A stretch of DNA of 64,000 nt from Prosopocoilus inquinatus (lineage: Eukaryota; Arthropoda; Insecta; Coleoptera; Lucanidae), in contig JAYKNF010000014.1 of the NCBI GenBank assembly GCA_036172665.1, positions 2,345,001-2,409,000 of the forward strand, in the 5' to 3' direction. The notes under the pieces are model-generated. The model saw only the letters and a program-made list of their open reading frames with translations. It made no database searches and had not been told where the DNA came from. The position numbers and the translations under genes were made by a program. Below are positions 38,404 to 51,594 of this stretch, piece after piece; the first letter of the stretch is position 1, and each line of letters opens with the position of its first letter.

Positions 38404-40996
38404 TTGTTTCTTTTAAAACTATTTCCAGCTCCTGCTGCGTCCCAAAACTTTGTATCTCACATCAGACACACTGGAGTCCATCCAAACGTCAAATAACATG
38501 TTAGATAAGTAAGGATCGTTTAGATACATCACAGGAACAACGCTAATAGGTGGTGTATCGTTCAAAAGTATTTCCAGCTTCTGCTGCTTCCGAAATCTTT
38601 GTATCTCTCATCAGAGTTACTGGAGTCCACACAAACGTCAAATAACATGATAGATGAGTAAGGATCGATTAGATACATCACAGGAACAACGCTAATACGT
38701 GTTGTTTCGTTTAAAACTATTTCCAGCTTCTGCTGCGTCCGAAAACGTCGTATCTCACATCAGAGTTACTGGAGTTAATCCAAACGTCAAATAACATGAT
38801 AGATAAGTAAGGATCGATTAGATACAGCACAGGAACAACGCTAATACGTGTTGTTTCGTTTAAAACTATTTCCAGCTCCTGCTGCGTCCAAAAAATTTGT
38901 ATCTCACATCAGAGTTACTGGAGTCCATCCAAACGTCAAATAACATGATAGATGAGTAAGGATCGATTAGATACATCACAGGAACAACGCTAATACGTGT
39001 TGTTTCGTTTAAAACTATTTCCAGCTTCTGCTACGTCCGAAAACTTCGTATCTCACATCAGAGTTACTGGAGTCCATCGAAACGTCAAATAACATGATAG
39101 ATAAGTAAGTATCGATTAGATACAGCACAGGAACAACGCTAATACGTGTTGTTTCGTTTAACACTATTTCCAGCTCCTGCTGCGTCCAAAAACTTTGTAT
39201 CTCACATCAGACTTACTGGAGTCCATCCAAACGTCAAATAACATGTTAGATAAGTAAGGATCGTTTAGATACATCACAGGAACAACGCTAATACGTGTTG
39301 TTTCGTTCAAAACTATTTCCAGCTTCTGCTGCGTCCGATAACTTTGTATCTCACATCAGAGTTACTGGAGTCTGTCCAAACGTCAAATAACATGATAGAT
39401 GAGTAAGGATCGATTAGATACATTACAGGAACAACGCTAATATGTGTTGTTTCGTTTAAAACTATTTCCAGCTCCTGCTGCGTCCCAAAACTTTGTATCT
39501 CACATCAGACACACTGGAGTCCATCCAAACGTCAAATAACATGTTAGATAAGTAAGGATCGTTTAGATACATCACAGGAACAACGCTAATACGTGTTGTT
39601 TCGTTTAAAACTATTTCCAGCTCCTGCTGCGTCCAAAAACTTTGTATCTCACATCAGACTTACTGGAGTGTATCCAAACGTTAAATAACATGATAGATAA
39701 GTAAGGATCGATTAGATACAGCACAGGAACAACGCTAATACGTGGTGTTTCGTTTAAAACTATTTCCAGCTCCTGCTGCGTCCAAAAACTTTGTATCTCA
39801 CATCAGACTTACTGGAGTCCATCCAAACGTCAGATAACATGTTAGATAAGTAAGGATCGTTTAGATACATCACAGGAACAACGCTAATAGGTGGTGTTTC
39901 GTTCAAAACTATTTCCAGCTTCTGCTGCTTCCGAAATCTTTGTATTTCTCATCAGAGTTACTGGAGTCCATCCAAACGTCAAATAACATGATAGATGAGT
40001 AAGGATCGATTATATACATCACAGGAACAACGCTAATACGTGTTGTTTCGTTTAAAACTATTTCCAGCTTCTGCTGCGTCCGAAAACGTCGTATCTCACA
40101 TTAGAGTTACTTGAGTCCATCGAAACGTCAAATAACATAGTAGCTAAGTAAGGATCGATTAGATACATCACAGGAACAACGCTAATGCGTGTTGTTTCGT
40201 TTAAAACTATTTCCAGCTTCTGCTGCGTCCGAAAACGTCGTATCTCACATCAGAGCTACTGGAGTCCATCGAAACGCCAAATAACATGATAGATAAGTAA
40301 GGATCGATTAGATACAGCACAGGAACAACGCTAATACGTGTTGTTTCGTTTAAAACTATTTCCAGCTTCGGCTGCGTCCGAGAACTTCATATCTCAAGTC
40401 AGGGTTACTGGAGTCCATCCAAACGTCAAATAACATGATAGATAAGTAAGGATCGATTAGATACATCACAGGAACAACGCTAATGCATGTTGTTTCGTTT
40501 AAAACTATTTCTAGCTTCAGCTGCGTCCGAGAACTTCGTATCTCACATCTAAGTTACTGGAGTCCATCGTAACGCCAAATAACATGATAGATGAGTAAGG
40601 ATCGATTAGATACATCACAGGAACAACGCTAATGCATGTTGTTTCGTTTAAAACTATTTCTAGCTTCAGCTGCGTCCGAGAACTTCGTATCTCACATCTA
40701 AGTTACTGGAGTCCATCGTAACGCCAAATAACATGATAGATGAGTAAGGATCGATTAGATACATCACAGGAACAACGCTAATGCGTGTTGTTTCGTTTAA
40801 AACTATTTCCAGCTTCTGCTGCGTCCGAGAACTTCGTATCTCACGTCAGGGTTACTGGAGTCCATCCAAACGTCAAATAACATGATAGATAAGTAAGGAT
40901 CGATTAGATACAGCACAGGAACAACGCTAATACGTGTTGTTTCGTTTAAAACTATTTCCAGCTCTTGCTGCGTCCAAAAACTTTGTATCTCACATC
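38350..40996 (+). repeat. Right-half macro-unit, copy 1 (18 monomers compared)
   Basis: This run recurs at 45204-47850 (offset 6854, 46 monomers) and 52356-54853 (a further 7152, later 7003). Diagnostic anchors are TTTCTTTT at 38407, 45261 and 52413; TCCACACAAACG; CAGATAACATG at 39829, 46683 and 53835; and CAAGTCAGGG at 40392, 47246 and 54398. Private here are AATAATATG (about 38346), AACTTCATATC (about 40383) and AGCTCTTGCTG (about 40961). Confidence 0.87.
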
Positions 40997-41459
40997 AGAC
41001 TTACTGGAGTGTATCCAAACGTTAAATAACATGTTAGATAAGTAAGGATCGTTTAGATACATCACAGGAACAACGCTAATAGGTGTTGTTTCTTTCAAAA
41101 CTATTTCCAGCTTCTGCTGCGTCCGAAATCTTTGTATCTCTCATCCTAGTTACTGGAGTCCATCCAAACGTCAAATAACATGATAGATGAGTAAGGATCG
41201 ATTAGATACATCACAGGAACAACGCTAATACGTGTTGTTTCGTTTAATACTATTTCCAGCTTCTGCTGCGTCCGGAAACGTCGTATCTCACATCAGAGTT
41301 ACTGGAGTCCATCGAAACGTCAAAAAACATGATAGATGAGTAAGGATCGATTAGATACATCACAGGAACAACGCTAATGCGTGTTGTTTCGTTTAAAACT
41401 ATTTCCAGCTCCTGCTGCGTCCCAAAACTTTGTATCTCACATCAGACTCACTGGAGTCC

Positions 41460-42504
41460 ACCCAAACGTCAAATAACATGTTAGATAAGTAAGGATCGTT
41501 TAGATACATCACAGGAACAACGCTAATAGGTGGTGTATCGTTCAAAAGTATTTCCAGCTTCTGCTGCGTCCGAAATCTTTGTATCTCTCATCAGAGTTAC
41601 TGGAGTAAACTCAAACGTCAAATATCATGATAGATGAGTAAGGATCGATTAGATACATCACAGGAACAACGCTAATACGTGTTGTTTCGTTTAAAACTAT
41701 TTCCAGCTTCTGCTGCGTCCGAAAACGTCGTATCTCACATTAGAGTTACTTGAGTCCATCGAAACGTCAAATAACATAGTAGCTAAGTAAGGATCGATTA
41801 GATACATCACAGGAACAACGCTAATGCGTGTTGTTTCGTTTAAAACTATTTCCAGCTTCTGCTGCGTCCGAAAACGTCGTATCTCACATCAGAGCTACTG
41901 GAGTCCATCGAAACGTCAAATAACATAGTAGCTAAGTAAGGATCGATTAGATACATCACAGGAACAACGCTAATGCGTGTTGTTTCGTTTAAAACTATTT
42001 CCAGCTTCTGCTGCGTCCGAAAACGTCGTATCTCACATCAGAGCTACTGGAGTCCATCGAAACGCCAAATAACATGATAGATAAGTAAGGATCGATTAGA
42101 TACAGCACAGGAACAACGCTAATACGTGTTGTTTCGTTTAAAACTATTTCCAGCTTCGGCTGCGTCCGAGAACTTCGTATCTCAAGTCAGGGTTACTGGG
42201 GTCCATCCAAACGTCAAATAACATGATAGATAAGTAAGGATCGATTAGATACATCACAGGAACAACGCTAATGCATGTTGTTTCGTTTAAAACTATTTCT
42301 AGCTTCAGCTGCGTCCGAGAACTTCGTATCTCACATCTAAGTTACTGGAGTCCATCGTAACGCCAAATAACATGATAGATGAGTAAGGATCCATTAGATA
42401 CATCACAGGAACAACGCTAATGCGTGTTGTTTCGTTTAAAACTATTTCCAGCTTCTGCTGCGTCCGAGAACTTCGTATCTCACGTCAGGGTTACTGGAGT
42501 CCAT
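41460..42504 (+). repeat. Satellite segment with an adjacent duplicated CATAGTAGCT monomer
   Basis: CATAGTAGCTAAG occurs at 41775 and again exactly 149 bp later at 41924, once per unit, with nearly identical surroundings. Elsewhere this subtype is single, so a one-monomer duplication is likely. The stretch 41910-42470 also matches 57852-58412 at offset 15942, sharing ACTGGGGTCC and the rare GGATCCATTAG (42388 and 58330). Confidence 0.75.
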
Positions 42505-44442
42505 CCAAACGTCAAATAACATGATAGATAAGTAAGGATCGATTAGATACAGCACAGGAACAACGCTAATACGTGTTGTTTCGTTTCAAACTATTTCCAG
42601 CTCCTGCTGCGTCCAAAAACTTTGTATCTCACATCAGACTTACTGGAGTGTATCCAAACGTTAAATAACATGTTAGATAAGTAAGAATCGTTTAGATACA
42701 TCACAGGAACAACGCTAATAGGTGTTGTTTCGTTCAAAACTATTTCCAGCTTCTGCTGCGTCCGAAATCTTTGTATCTCTCATCCTCGTTACTGGAGTCC
42801 ATCCAAACGTCAAATAACATGATAGATGAGTAAGGATCGATTAGATACATCACAGGAACAACGCTAATACGTGTTGTTTCGTTTAATACTATTTCCAGCT
42901 TCTGCTGCGTCCGGAAACGTCGTATCTCACATCAGAGTTACTGGAGTCCATCGAAACGTCAAATAACATGATAGATGAGTAAGGATCGATTAGATACATC
43001 ACAGGAACAACGCTAATGCGTGTTGTTTCGTTTAAAACTATTTCCAGCTCCTGCTGCGTCCCAAAACTTTGTATTTCACATCAGACTCACTGGAGTCCAC
43101 CCGAACGTCAAATAACATGATAGATGAGTAAGGATCGATTAGATACATCACAGGAACAACGCTAATACGTGTTGTTTCGTTTAAAACTATTTCCAGCTTC
43201 TGCTGCGTCCGAAAACTTCGTATCTCACATCAGAGTTACTGGAGTCCATCGAAACGTCAAATAACATGATAGATAAGTAAGTATCGATTAGATACAGCAC
43301 AGGAAAAACGCTAATACGTGTTGTTTCGTTTAAAACTATTTCCAGCTCCTGCTGCGTCCAAAAACTTTGTATCTCACATCAGACTTACTGGAGTATATCC
43401 AAACGTTAAATAACATGTTAGATAAGTAAGGATCGTTTAGATACATCACAGGAACAACGCTAATAGGTGTTGTTTCGTTCAAAAGTATTTCCAGCTTCTG
43501 CTGCGTCCGAAATCTTTGTATCTCTCATCCTAGTTACTGGAGTCCATCCAAACGTCAAGTAACATGATAGATGAGTAAGGATCGATTAGATACATCACAG
43601 GAACAACGCTAATACGTGTTGTTTCGTTTAATACTATTTCCAGCTTCTGCTGCGTCCGGAAACGTCGTATCTCACATCAGAGTTACTGGAGTCCATCGAA
43701 ACGTCAAATAACATGATAGATAAGTAAGTATCGATTAGATACAGCACAGGAACAACGCTAATACGTGTTGTTTCGTTTAAAACTATTTCCAGCTCCTGCT
43801 GCGTCCAAAAACTTTGTATCTCACATCAGAGTTACTGGAGTCCATCCAAACGTCAAATAACATGATAGATAAGTAAGGATCGATTAGATACAGCACAGGA
43901 ACAACGCTAATACGTGTTGTTTCGTTTCAAACTATTTCCAGCTCCTGCTGCGTCCAAAAACTTTGTATCTCACATCAGACTTACTGGAGTGTATCCAAAC
44001 GTTAAATAACATGTTAGATAAGTAAGGATCGTTTAGATACATCACAGGAACAACGCTAATAGGTGTTGTTTCGTTCAAAACTATTTCCAGCTTCTGCTGC
44101 GTCCGAAATCTTTGTATCTCTCATCCTAGTTACTGGAGTCCATCCAAACGTCAAATAACATGATAGATGAGTAAGGATCGATTAGATACATCACAGGAAC
44201 AACGCTAATACGTGTTGTTTCGTTTAATACTATTTCCAGCTTCTGCTGCGTCCGGAAACGTCGTATCTCACATCAGAGTTACTGGAGTCCATCGAAACGT
44301 CAAATAACATGATAGATGAGTAAGGATCGATTAGATACATCACAGGAACAACGCTAATGCGTGTTGTTTCGTTTAAAACTATTTCCAGCTCCTGCTGCGT
44401 CCCAAAACTTTGTATTTCACATCAGACTCACTGGAGTCCACC

Positions 44443-47400
44443 CGAACGTCAAATAACATGATAGATAAGTAAGTATCGATTAGATACAGCACAGGAACAA
44501 CGCTAATACGTGTTGTTTCGTTTAAAACTATTTCCAGATCCTGCTGCGTCCAAAAACTTTGTATCTCACATCAGAGTTACTGGAGTCCATCCAAACGTCA
44601 AATAACATGATAGATGAGTAAGGATCGATTAGATACATCACAGGAACAACGCTAATACGTGTTGTTTAGTTTAAAACTATTTCCAGCTTCTGCTGCGACC
44701 GAAAACGTCGTATCTCACATCAGAGTTACTGGAGTTAATCCAAACGTCAAATAACATGATAGATAAGTAAGGATCGATTAGATATAGCACAGGAACAACG
44801 CTAATACGTGTTGTTTCGTTTAAAACTATTTCCAGCTCCTGCTGCGTCCAAAAACTTTGTATCTCACATCAGAGTTACTGGAGTCCATCCAAACGTCAAA
44901 TAACATGATAGATGAGTAAGGATCGATTAGATACATCACAGGAACAACGCTAATACGTGTTGTTTCGTTTAAAACTATTTCCAGCTTCTGCTGCGTCCGA
45001 AAACTTCGTATCTCACATCAGAGTTACTGGAGTCCATCGAAACGTCAAATAACATGATAGATAAGTAAGTATCGATTAGATACAGCACAGGAACAACGCT
45101 AATACGTGTTGTTTCGTTTAAAACTATTTCCAGCTCCTGCTGCGTCCAAAAACATTGTATCTCACATCAGACTTACTGGAGTCCATCCAAACGTCAAATA
45201 ACATGATAGATAAGTAAGGATCGATTAGATACAGCACAGGAACAACGCTAATACGTGTTGTTTCTTTTAAAACTATTTCCAGCTCCTGCTGCGTCCCAAA
45301 ACTTTGTATCTCACATCAGACACACTGGAGTCCATCCAAACGTCAAATAACATGTTAGATAAGTAAGGATCGTTTAGATACATCACAGGAACAACGCTAA
45401 TAGGTGGTGTATCGTTCAAAAGTATTTCCAGCTTCTGCTGCTTCCGAAATCTTTGTATCTCTCATCAGAGTTACTGGAGTCCACACAAACGTCAAATAAC
45501 ATGATAGATGAGTAAGGATCGATTAGATACATCACAGGAACAACGCTAATACGTGTTGTTTCGTTTAAAACTATTTCCAGCTTCTGCTGCGTCCGAAAAC
45601 GTCGTATCTCACATCAGAGTTACTGGAGTTAATCCAAACGTCAAATAACATGATAGATAAGTAAGGATCGATTAGATACAGCACAGGAACAACGCTAATA
45701 CGTGTTGTTTCGTTTAAAACTATTTCCAGCTCCTGCTGCGTCCAAAAAATTTGTATCTCACATCAGAGTTACTGGAGTCCATCCAAACGTCAAATAACAT
45801 GATAGATGAGTAAGGATCGATTAGATACATCACAGGAACAACGCTAATACGTGTTGTTTCGTTTAAAACTATTTCCAGCTTCTGCTACGTCCGAAAACTT
45901 CGTATATCACATCAGAGTTACTGGAGTCCATCGAAACGTCAAATAACATGATAGATAAGTAAGTATCGATTAGATACAGCACAGGAACAACGCTAATACG
46001 TGTTGTTTCGTTTAACACTATTTCCAGCTCCTGCTGCGTCCAAAAACTTTGTATCTCACATCAGACTTACTGGAGTCCATCCAAACGTCAAATAACATGT
46101 TAGATAAGTAAGGATCGTTTAGATACATCACAGGAACAACGCTAATACGTGTTGTTTCGTTCAAAACTATTTCCAGCTTCTGCTGCGTCCGATAACTTTG
46201 TATCTCACATCAGAGTTACTGGAGTCTGTCCAAACGTCAAATAACATGATAGATGAGTAAGGATCGATTAGATACATTACAGGAACAACGCTAATATGTG
46301 TTGTTTCGTTTAAAACTATTTCCAGCTCCTGCTGCGTCCCAAAACTTTGTATCTCACATCAGACACACTGGAGTCCATCCAAACGTCAAATAACATGTTA
46401 GATAAGTAAGGATCGTTTAGATACATCACAGGAACAACGCTAATACGTGTTGTTTCGTTTAAAACTATTTCCAGCTCCTGCTGCGTCCAAAAACTTTGTA
46501 TCTCACATCAGACTTACTGGAGTGTATCCAAACGTTAAATAACATGATAGATAAGTAAGGATCGATTATATACAGCACAGGAACAACGCTAATACGTGGT
46601 GTTTCGTTTAAAACTATTTCCAGCTCCTGCTGCGTCCAAAAACTTTGTATCTCACATCAGACTTACTGGAGTCCATCCAAACGTCAGATAACATGTTAGA
46701 TAAGTAAGGATCGTTTAGATACATCACAGGAACAACGCTAATAGGTGGTGTTTCGTTCAAAACTACTTCCAGCTTCTGCTGCTTCCGAAATCTTTGTATT
46801 TCTCATCAGAGTTACTGGAGTCCATCCAAACGTCAAATAACATGATAGATTAGTAAGGATCGATTATATACATCACAGGAACAACGCTAATACGTGTTGT
46901 TTCGTTTAAAACTATTTCCAGCTTCTGCTGCGTCCGAAAACGTCGTATCTCACATTAGAGTTACTTGAGTCCATCGAAACGTCAAATAACATAGTAGCTA
47001 AGTAAGGATCGATTAGATACATCACAGGAACAACGCTAATGCGTGTTGTTTCGTTTAAAACTATTTCCAGCTTCTGCTGCTTCCGAAAACGTCGTATCTC
47101 ACATCAGAGCTACTGGAGTCCATCGAAACGCCAAATAACATGATAGATAAGTAAGGATCGATTAGATACAGCACAGGAACAACGCTAATACGTGTTGTTT
47201 CGTTTAAAACTATTTCCAGCTTCGGCTGCGTCCGAGAACTTCGTATCTCAAGTCAGGGTTACTGGAGTCCATCCAAACGTCAAATAACATGATAGATAAG
47301 TAAGGATCGATTAGATACATCACAGGAACAACGCTAATGCATGTTGTTTCGTTTAAAACTATTTCTAGCTTCAGCTGCGTCCGAGAACTTCGTATCTCAC

Positions 47401-50040
47401 ATCTAAGTTACTGGAGTCCATCGTAACGCCAAATAACATGATAGATGAGTAAGGATCGATTAGATACATCACAGGAACAACGCTAATGCAAGTTGTTTCG
47501 TTTAAAACTATTTCTAGCTTCAGCTGCGTCCGAGAACTTCGTATCTCACATCTAAGTTACTGGAGTCCATCGTAACGCCAAATAACATGATAGATGAGTA
47601 AGGATCGATTAGATACATCACAGGAACAACGCTAATGCGTGTTGTTTCGTTTAAAACTATTTCCAGCTTCTGCTGCGTCCGAGAACTTCGTATCTCACGT
47701 CAGGGTTACTGGAGTCCATCCAAACGTCAAATAACATGATAGATAAGTAAGGATCGATTAGATACAGCACAGGAACAACGCTAATACGTGTTGTTTCGTT
47801 TAAAACTATTTCCAGCTCCTGCTGCGTCCAAAAACTTTGTATCTCACATCCTAGTTACTGGAGTCCATCCAAACGTCAAATAACATGATAGATGAGTAAG
47901 GATCGATTAGATACATCACAGGAACAACGCTAATACGTGTTGTTTCGTTTAATACTATTTCCAGCTTCTGCTGCGTCCGGAAACGTCGTATCTCACATCA
48001 GAGTTACTGGAGTCCATCGAAACGTCAAAAAACATGATAGATGAGTAAGGATCGATTAGATACATCACAGGAACAACGCTAATGCGTGTTGTTTCGTTTA
48101 AAACTATTTCCAGCTCCTGCTGCGTCCCAAAACTTTGTATCTCACATCAGACTCACTGGAGTCCACCCAAACGTCAAATAACATGATAGATGAGTTAGGA
48201 TCGATTAGATACATCACAGGAACAACGCTAATACGTGTTGTTTCGTTTAAAACTATTTCCAGCTTCTGCTGCGCCCGAAAACGTCGTATCTCATATCAGA
48301 GTTACTGGAGTCCATCCAAACGTCAAATAACATGATAGATAAGTAAGGATCGATTAGATACAGCACAGGAACAACGCTAATACGTGTTGTTTCGTTTAAA
48401 ACTATTTCCAGCTCCTGCTGCGTCCAAAAACTTTGTATCTCACATCAGAGTTACTGGAGTCCATCCAAACGTCAAATAACATGATAGATGAGTAAGGATC
48501 GATTAGATACATCACCGGAACAACGCTAATACGTGTTGTTTCGTTTAAAACTATTTCCAGCTTCTGCTGCGTCCGAAAACTTCGTATCTCACATCAGAGT
48601 TACTGGAGTCCATCGAAACGTCAAATAACATGATAGATAAGTAAGTATCGATTAGATACAGCACAGGAACAACGCTAATACGTGTTGTTTCGTTTAAAAC
48701 TATTTCCAGCTCCTGCTGCGTCCAAAAACTTTGTATCTCACATCAGACTTACTGGAGTGTATCCAAACGTTAAATAACATGTTAGATAAGTAAGGATCGT
48801 TTAGATACATCACAGGAACAACGCTAATAGGTGTTGTTTCGTTCAAAACTATTTCCAGCTTCTGCTGCGTCCGAAATCTTTGTATCTCTCATCCTAGTTA
48901 CTGGAGTCCATCCAAACGTCAAATAACATGATAGATGAGTAAGGATCGATTAGATACATCACAGGAACAACGCTAATACGTGTTGTTTCGTTTAATACTA
49001 TTTCCAGCTTCTGCTGCGTCCGGAAACGTCGTATCTCACATCAGAGTTACTGGAGTCCATCGAAACGTCAAATAACATGATAGATGAGTAAGGATCGATT
49101 AGATACATCACAGGAACAACGCTAATGCCTGTTGCTTCGTTTAAAACTATTTCCAGCTTCTGCTGCGTCCGAGAACTTCGTATCTCACGTCAGGGTTACT
49201 GGAGTCCATCCAAACGTCAAATAACATGATAGATAAGTAAGGATCGATTAGATACAGCACAGGAACAACGCTAATACGTGTTGTTTCGTTTAAAACTATT
49301 TCCAGCTCCTGCTGCGTCCCAAAACTTTGTATCTCACATCAGACACACTGGAGTCCATCCAAACGTCAAATAACATGTTAGATAAGTAAGGATCGTTTAG
49401 ATACATCACAGGAACAACGCTAATAGGTGGTGTATCGTTCAAAAGTATTTCCAGCTTCTGCTGCGTCCGAAATCTTTGTATCTCTCATCAGAGTTACTGG
49501 AGTCCACTCAAACGTCAAATAACATGATAGATGAGTAAGGATCGATTAGATACATCACAGGAACAACGCTAATACGTGTTGTTTCGTTTAAAACTATTTC
49601 CAGCTTCTGCTGCGTCCGAAAACGTCGTATCTCACATCAGAGTTACTGGAGTTAATCCAAACGTCAAATAACATGATAGATAAGTAAGGATCGATTAGAT
49701 ACAGCACAGGAACAACGCCAATACGTGTTGTTTCGTTTAAAACTATTTCCAGCTCCTGCTGCGTCCAAAAACTTTGTATCTCACATCAGAGTTACTGGAG
49801 TCCATCGAAACGTCAAATAACATGATAGATAAGTAAGTATCGATTAGATACAGCACAGGAACAACGCTAATACGTGTTGTTTCGTTTAACACTATTTCCA
49901 GCTCCTGCTGCGTCCAAAAACTTTGTATCTCACATCAGACTTACTGGAGTCCATCCAAACGTCAAATAACATGTTAGATAAGTAAGGATCGTTTAGATAC
50001 ATCACAGGAACAACGCTAATACGTGTTGTTTCGTTCAAAA
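44443..50040 (+). repeat. Right-half macro-duplication, copy 1 (5.6 kb)
   Basis: This block recurs at 51595-57042, with offset 7152 (48 monomers) up to about 47.4 kb and 7003 (47 monomers) after it. Copy 1 has one extra GCAAG/TTTCTAGC unit near 47480. Shared private changes include GTTTAGTTTAAAAC with GCTGCGACCG (44665 and 51817), AGATATAGCAC, AAAAACATTG, TTTCTTTT, ACTACTTCC, GATAGATTAG, GTCAAAAAACATG and GATGAGTTAGG with TGCGCCCG. Confidence 0.9.
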
Positions 50041-51594
50041 GTATTTCCAGCTTCTGCTGCGTCCGAAATCTTTGTATCTCTCATCCTAGTTACTGGAGTC
50101 CATCCAAACGTCAAGTAACATGATAGATGAGTAAGGATCGATTAGATACATCACAGGAACAACGCTAATACGTGTTGTTTCGTTTAATACTATTTCCAGC
50201 TTCTGCTGCGTCCGGAAACGTCGTATCTCACATCAGAGTTACTGGAGTCCATCGAAACGTCAAATAACATGATAGATAAGTAAGTATCGATTAGATACAG
50301 CACAGGAACAACGCTAATACGTGTTGTTTCGTTTAAAACTATTTCCAGCTCCTGCTGCGTCCAAAAACTTTGTATCTCACATCAGAGTTACTGGAGTCCA
50401 TCCAAACGTCAAATAACATGATAGATAAGTAAGGATCGATTAGATACAGCACAGGAACAACGCTAATACGTGTTGTTTCGTTTCAAACTATTTCCAGCTC
50501 CTGCTGCGTCCAAAAACTTTGTATCTCACATCAGACTTACTGGAGTGTATCCAAACGTTAAATAACATGTTAGATAAGTAAGGATCGTTTAGATACATCA
50601 CAGGAACAACGCTAATAGGTGTTGTTTCGTTCAAAACTATTTCCAGCTTCTGCTGCGTCCGAAATCTTTGTATCTCTCATCCTAGTTACTGGAGTCCATC
50701 CAAACGTCAAATAACATGATAGATGAGTAAGGATCGATTAGATACATCACAGGAACAACGCTAATACGTGTTGTTTCGTTTAATACTATTTCCAGCTTCT
50801 GCTGCGTCCGGAAACGTCGTATCTCACATCAGAGTTACTGGAGTCCATCGAAACGTCAAATAACATGATAGATGAGTAAGGATCGATTAGATACATCACA
50901 GGAACAACGCTAATGCGTGTTGTTTCGTTTAAAACTATTTCCAGCTCCTGCTGCGTCCCAAAACTTTGTATTTCACATCAGACTCACTGGAGTCCACCCG
51001 AACGTCAAATAACATGATAGATGAGTAAGGATCGATTAGATACATCACAGGAACAACGCTAATACGTGTTGTTTCGTTTAAAACTATTTCCAGCTTCTGC
51101 TGCGTCCGAAAACTTCGTATCTCACATCAGAGTTACTGGAGTCCATCGAAACGTCAAATAACATGATAGATAAGTAAGTATCGATTAGATACAGCACAGG
51201 AAAAACGCTAATACGTGTTGTTTCGTTTAAAACTATTTCCAGCTCCTGCTGCGTCCAAAAACTTTGTATCTCACATCAGACTTACTGGAGTATATCCAAA
51301 CGTTAAATAACATGTTAGATAAGTAAGGATCGTTTAGATACATCACAGGAACAACGCTAATAGGTGTTGTTTCGTTCAAAAGTATTTCCAGCTTCTGCTG
51401 CGTCCGAAATCTTTGTATCTCTCATCCTAGTTACTGGAGTCCATCCAAACGTCAAGTAACATGATAGATGAGTAAGGATCGATTAGATACATCACAGGAA
51501 CAACGCTAATACGTGTTGTTTCGTTTAATACTATTTCCAGCTTCTGCTGCGTCCGGAAACGTCGTATCTCACATCAGAGTTACTGGAGTCCATC
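50041..51594 (+). repeat. Linker copied from 42.5-44.4 kb at two offsets
   Basis: The left part matches from 43485 at offset 6556 (44 monomers), sharing TTCAAAAGTATT and GTCAAGTAACATG. From about 50402 it also matches at offset 7897 (53 monomers), sharing CACCCGAACG and GAGTATATCC (43391 and 51288). Compared with 43.9-44.6 kb, five monomers (745 bp) are absent after about 51765. Confidence 0.8.

Noticed and set aside
48135..48335. 66-codon open frame, repeated at 55138
   Set aside because: It is created by GATGAGTTAGG in place of GATGAGTAAGG inside an ordinary monomer pair, and carried along by the 7-kb duplication. It is not a gene.
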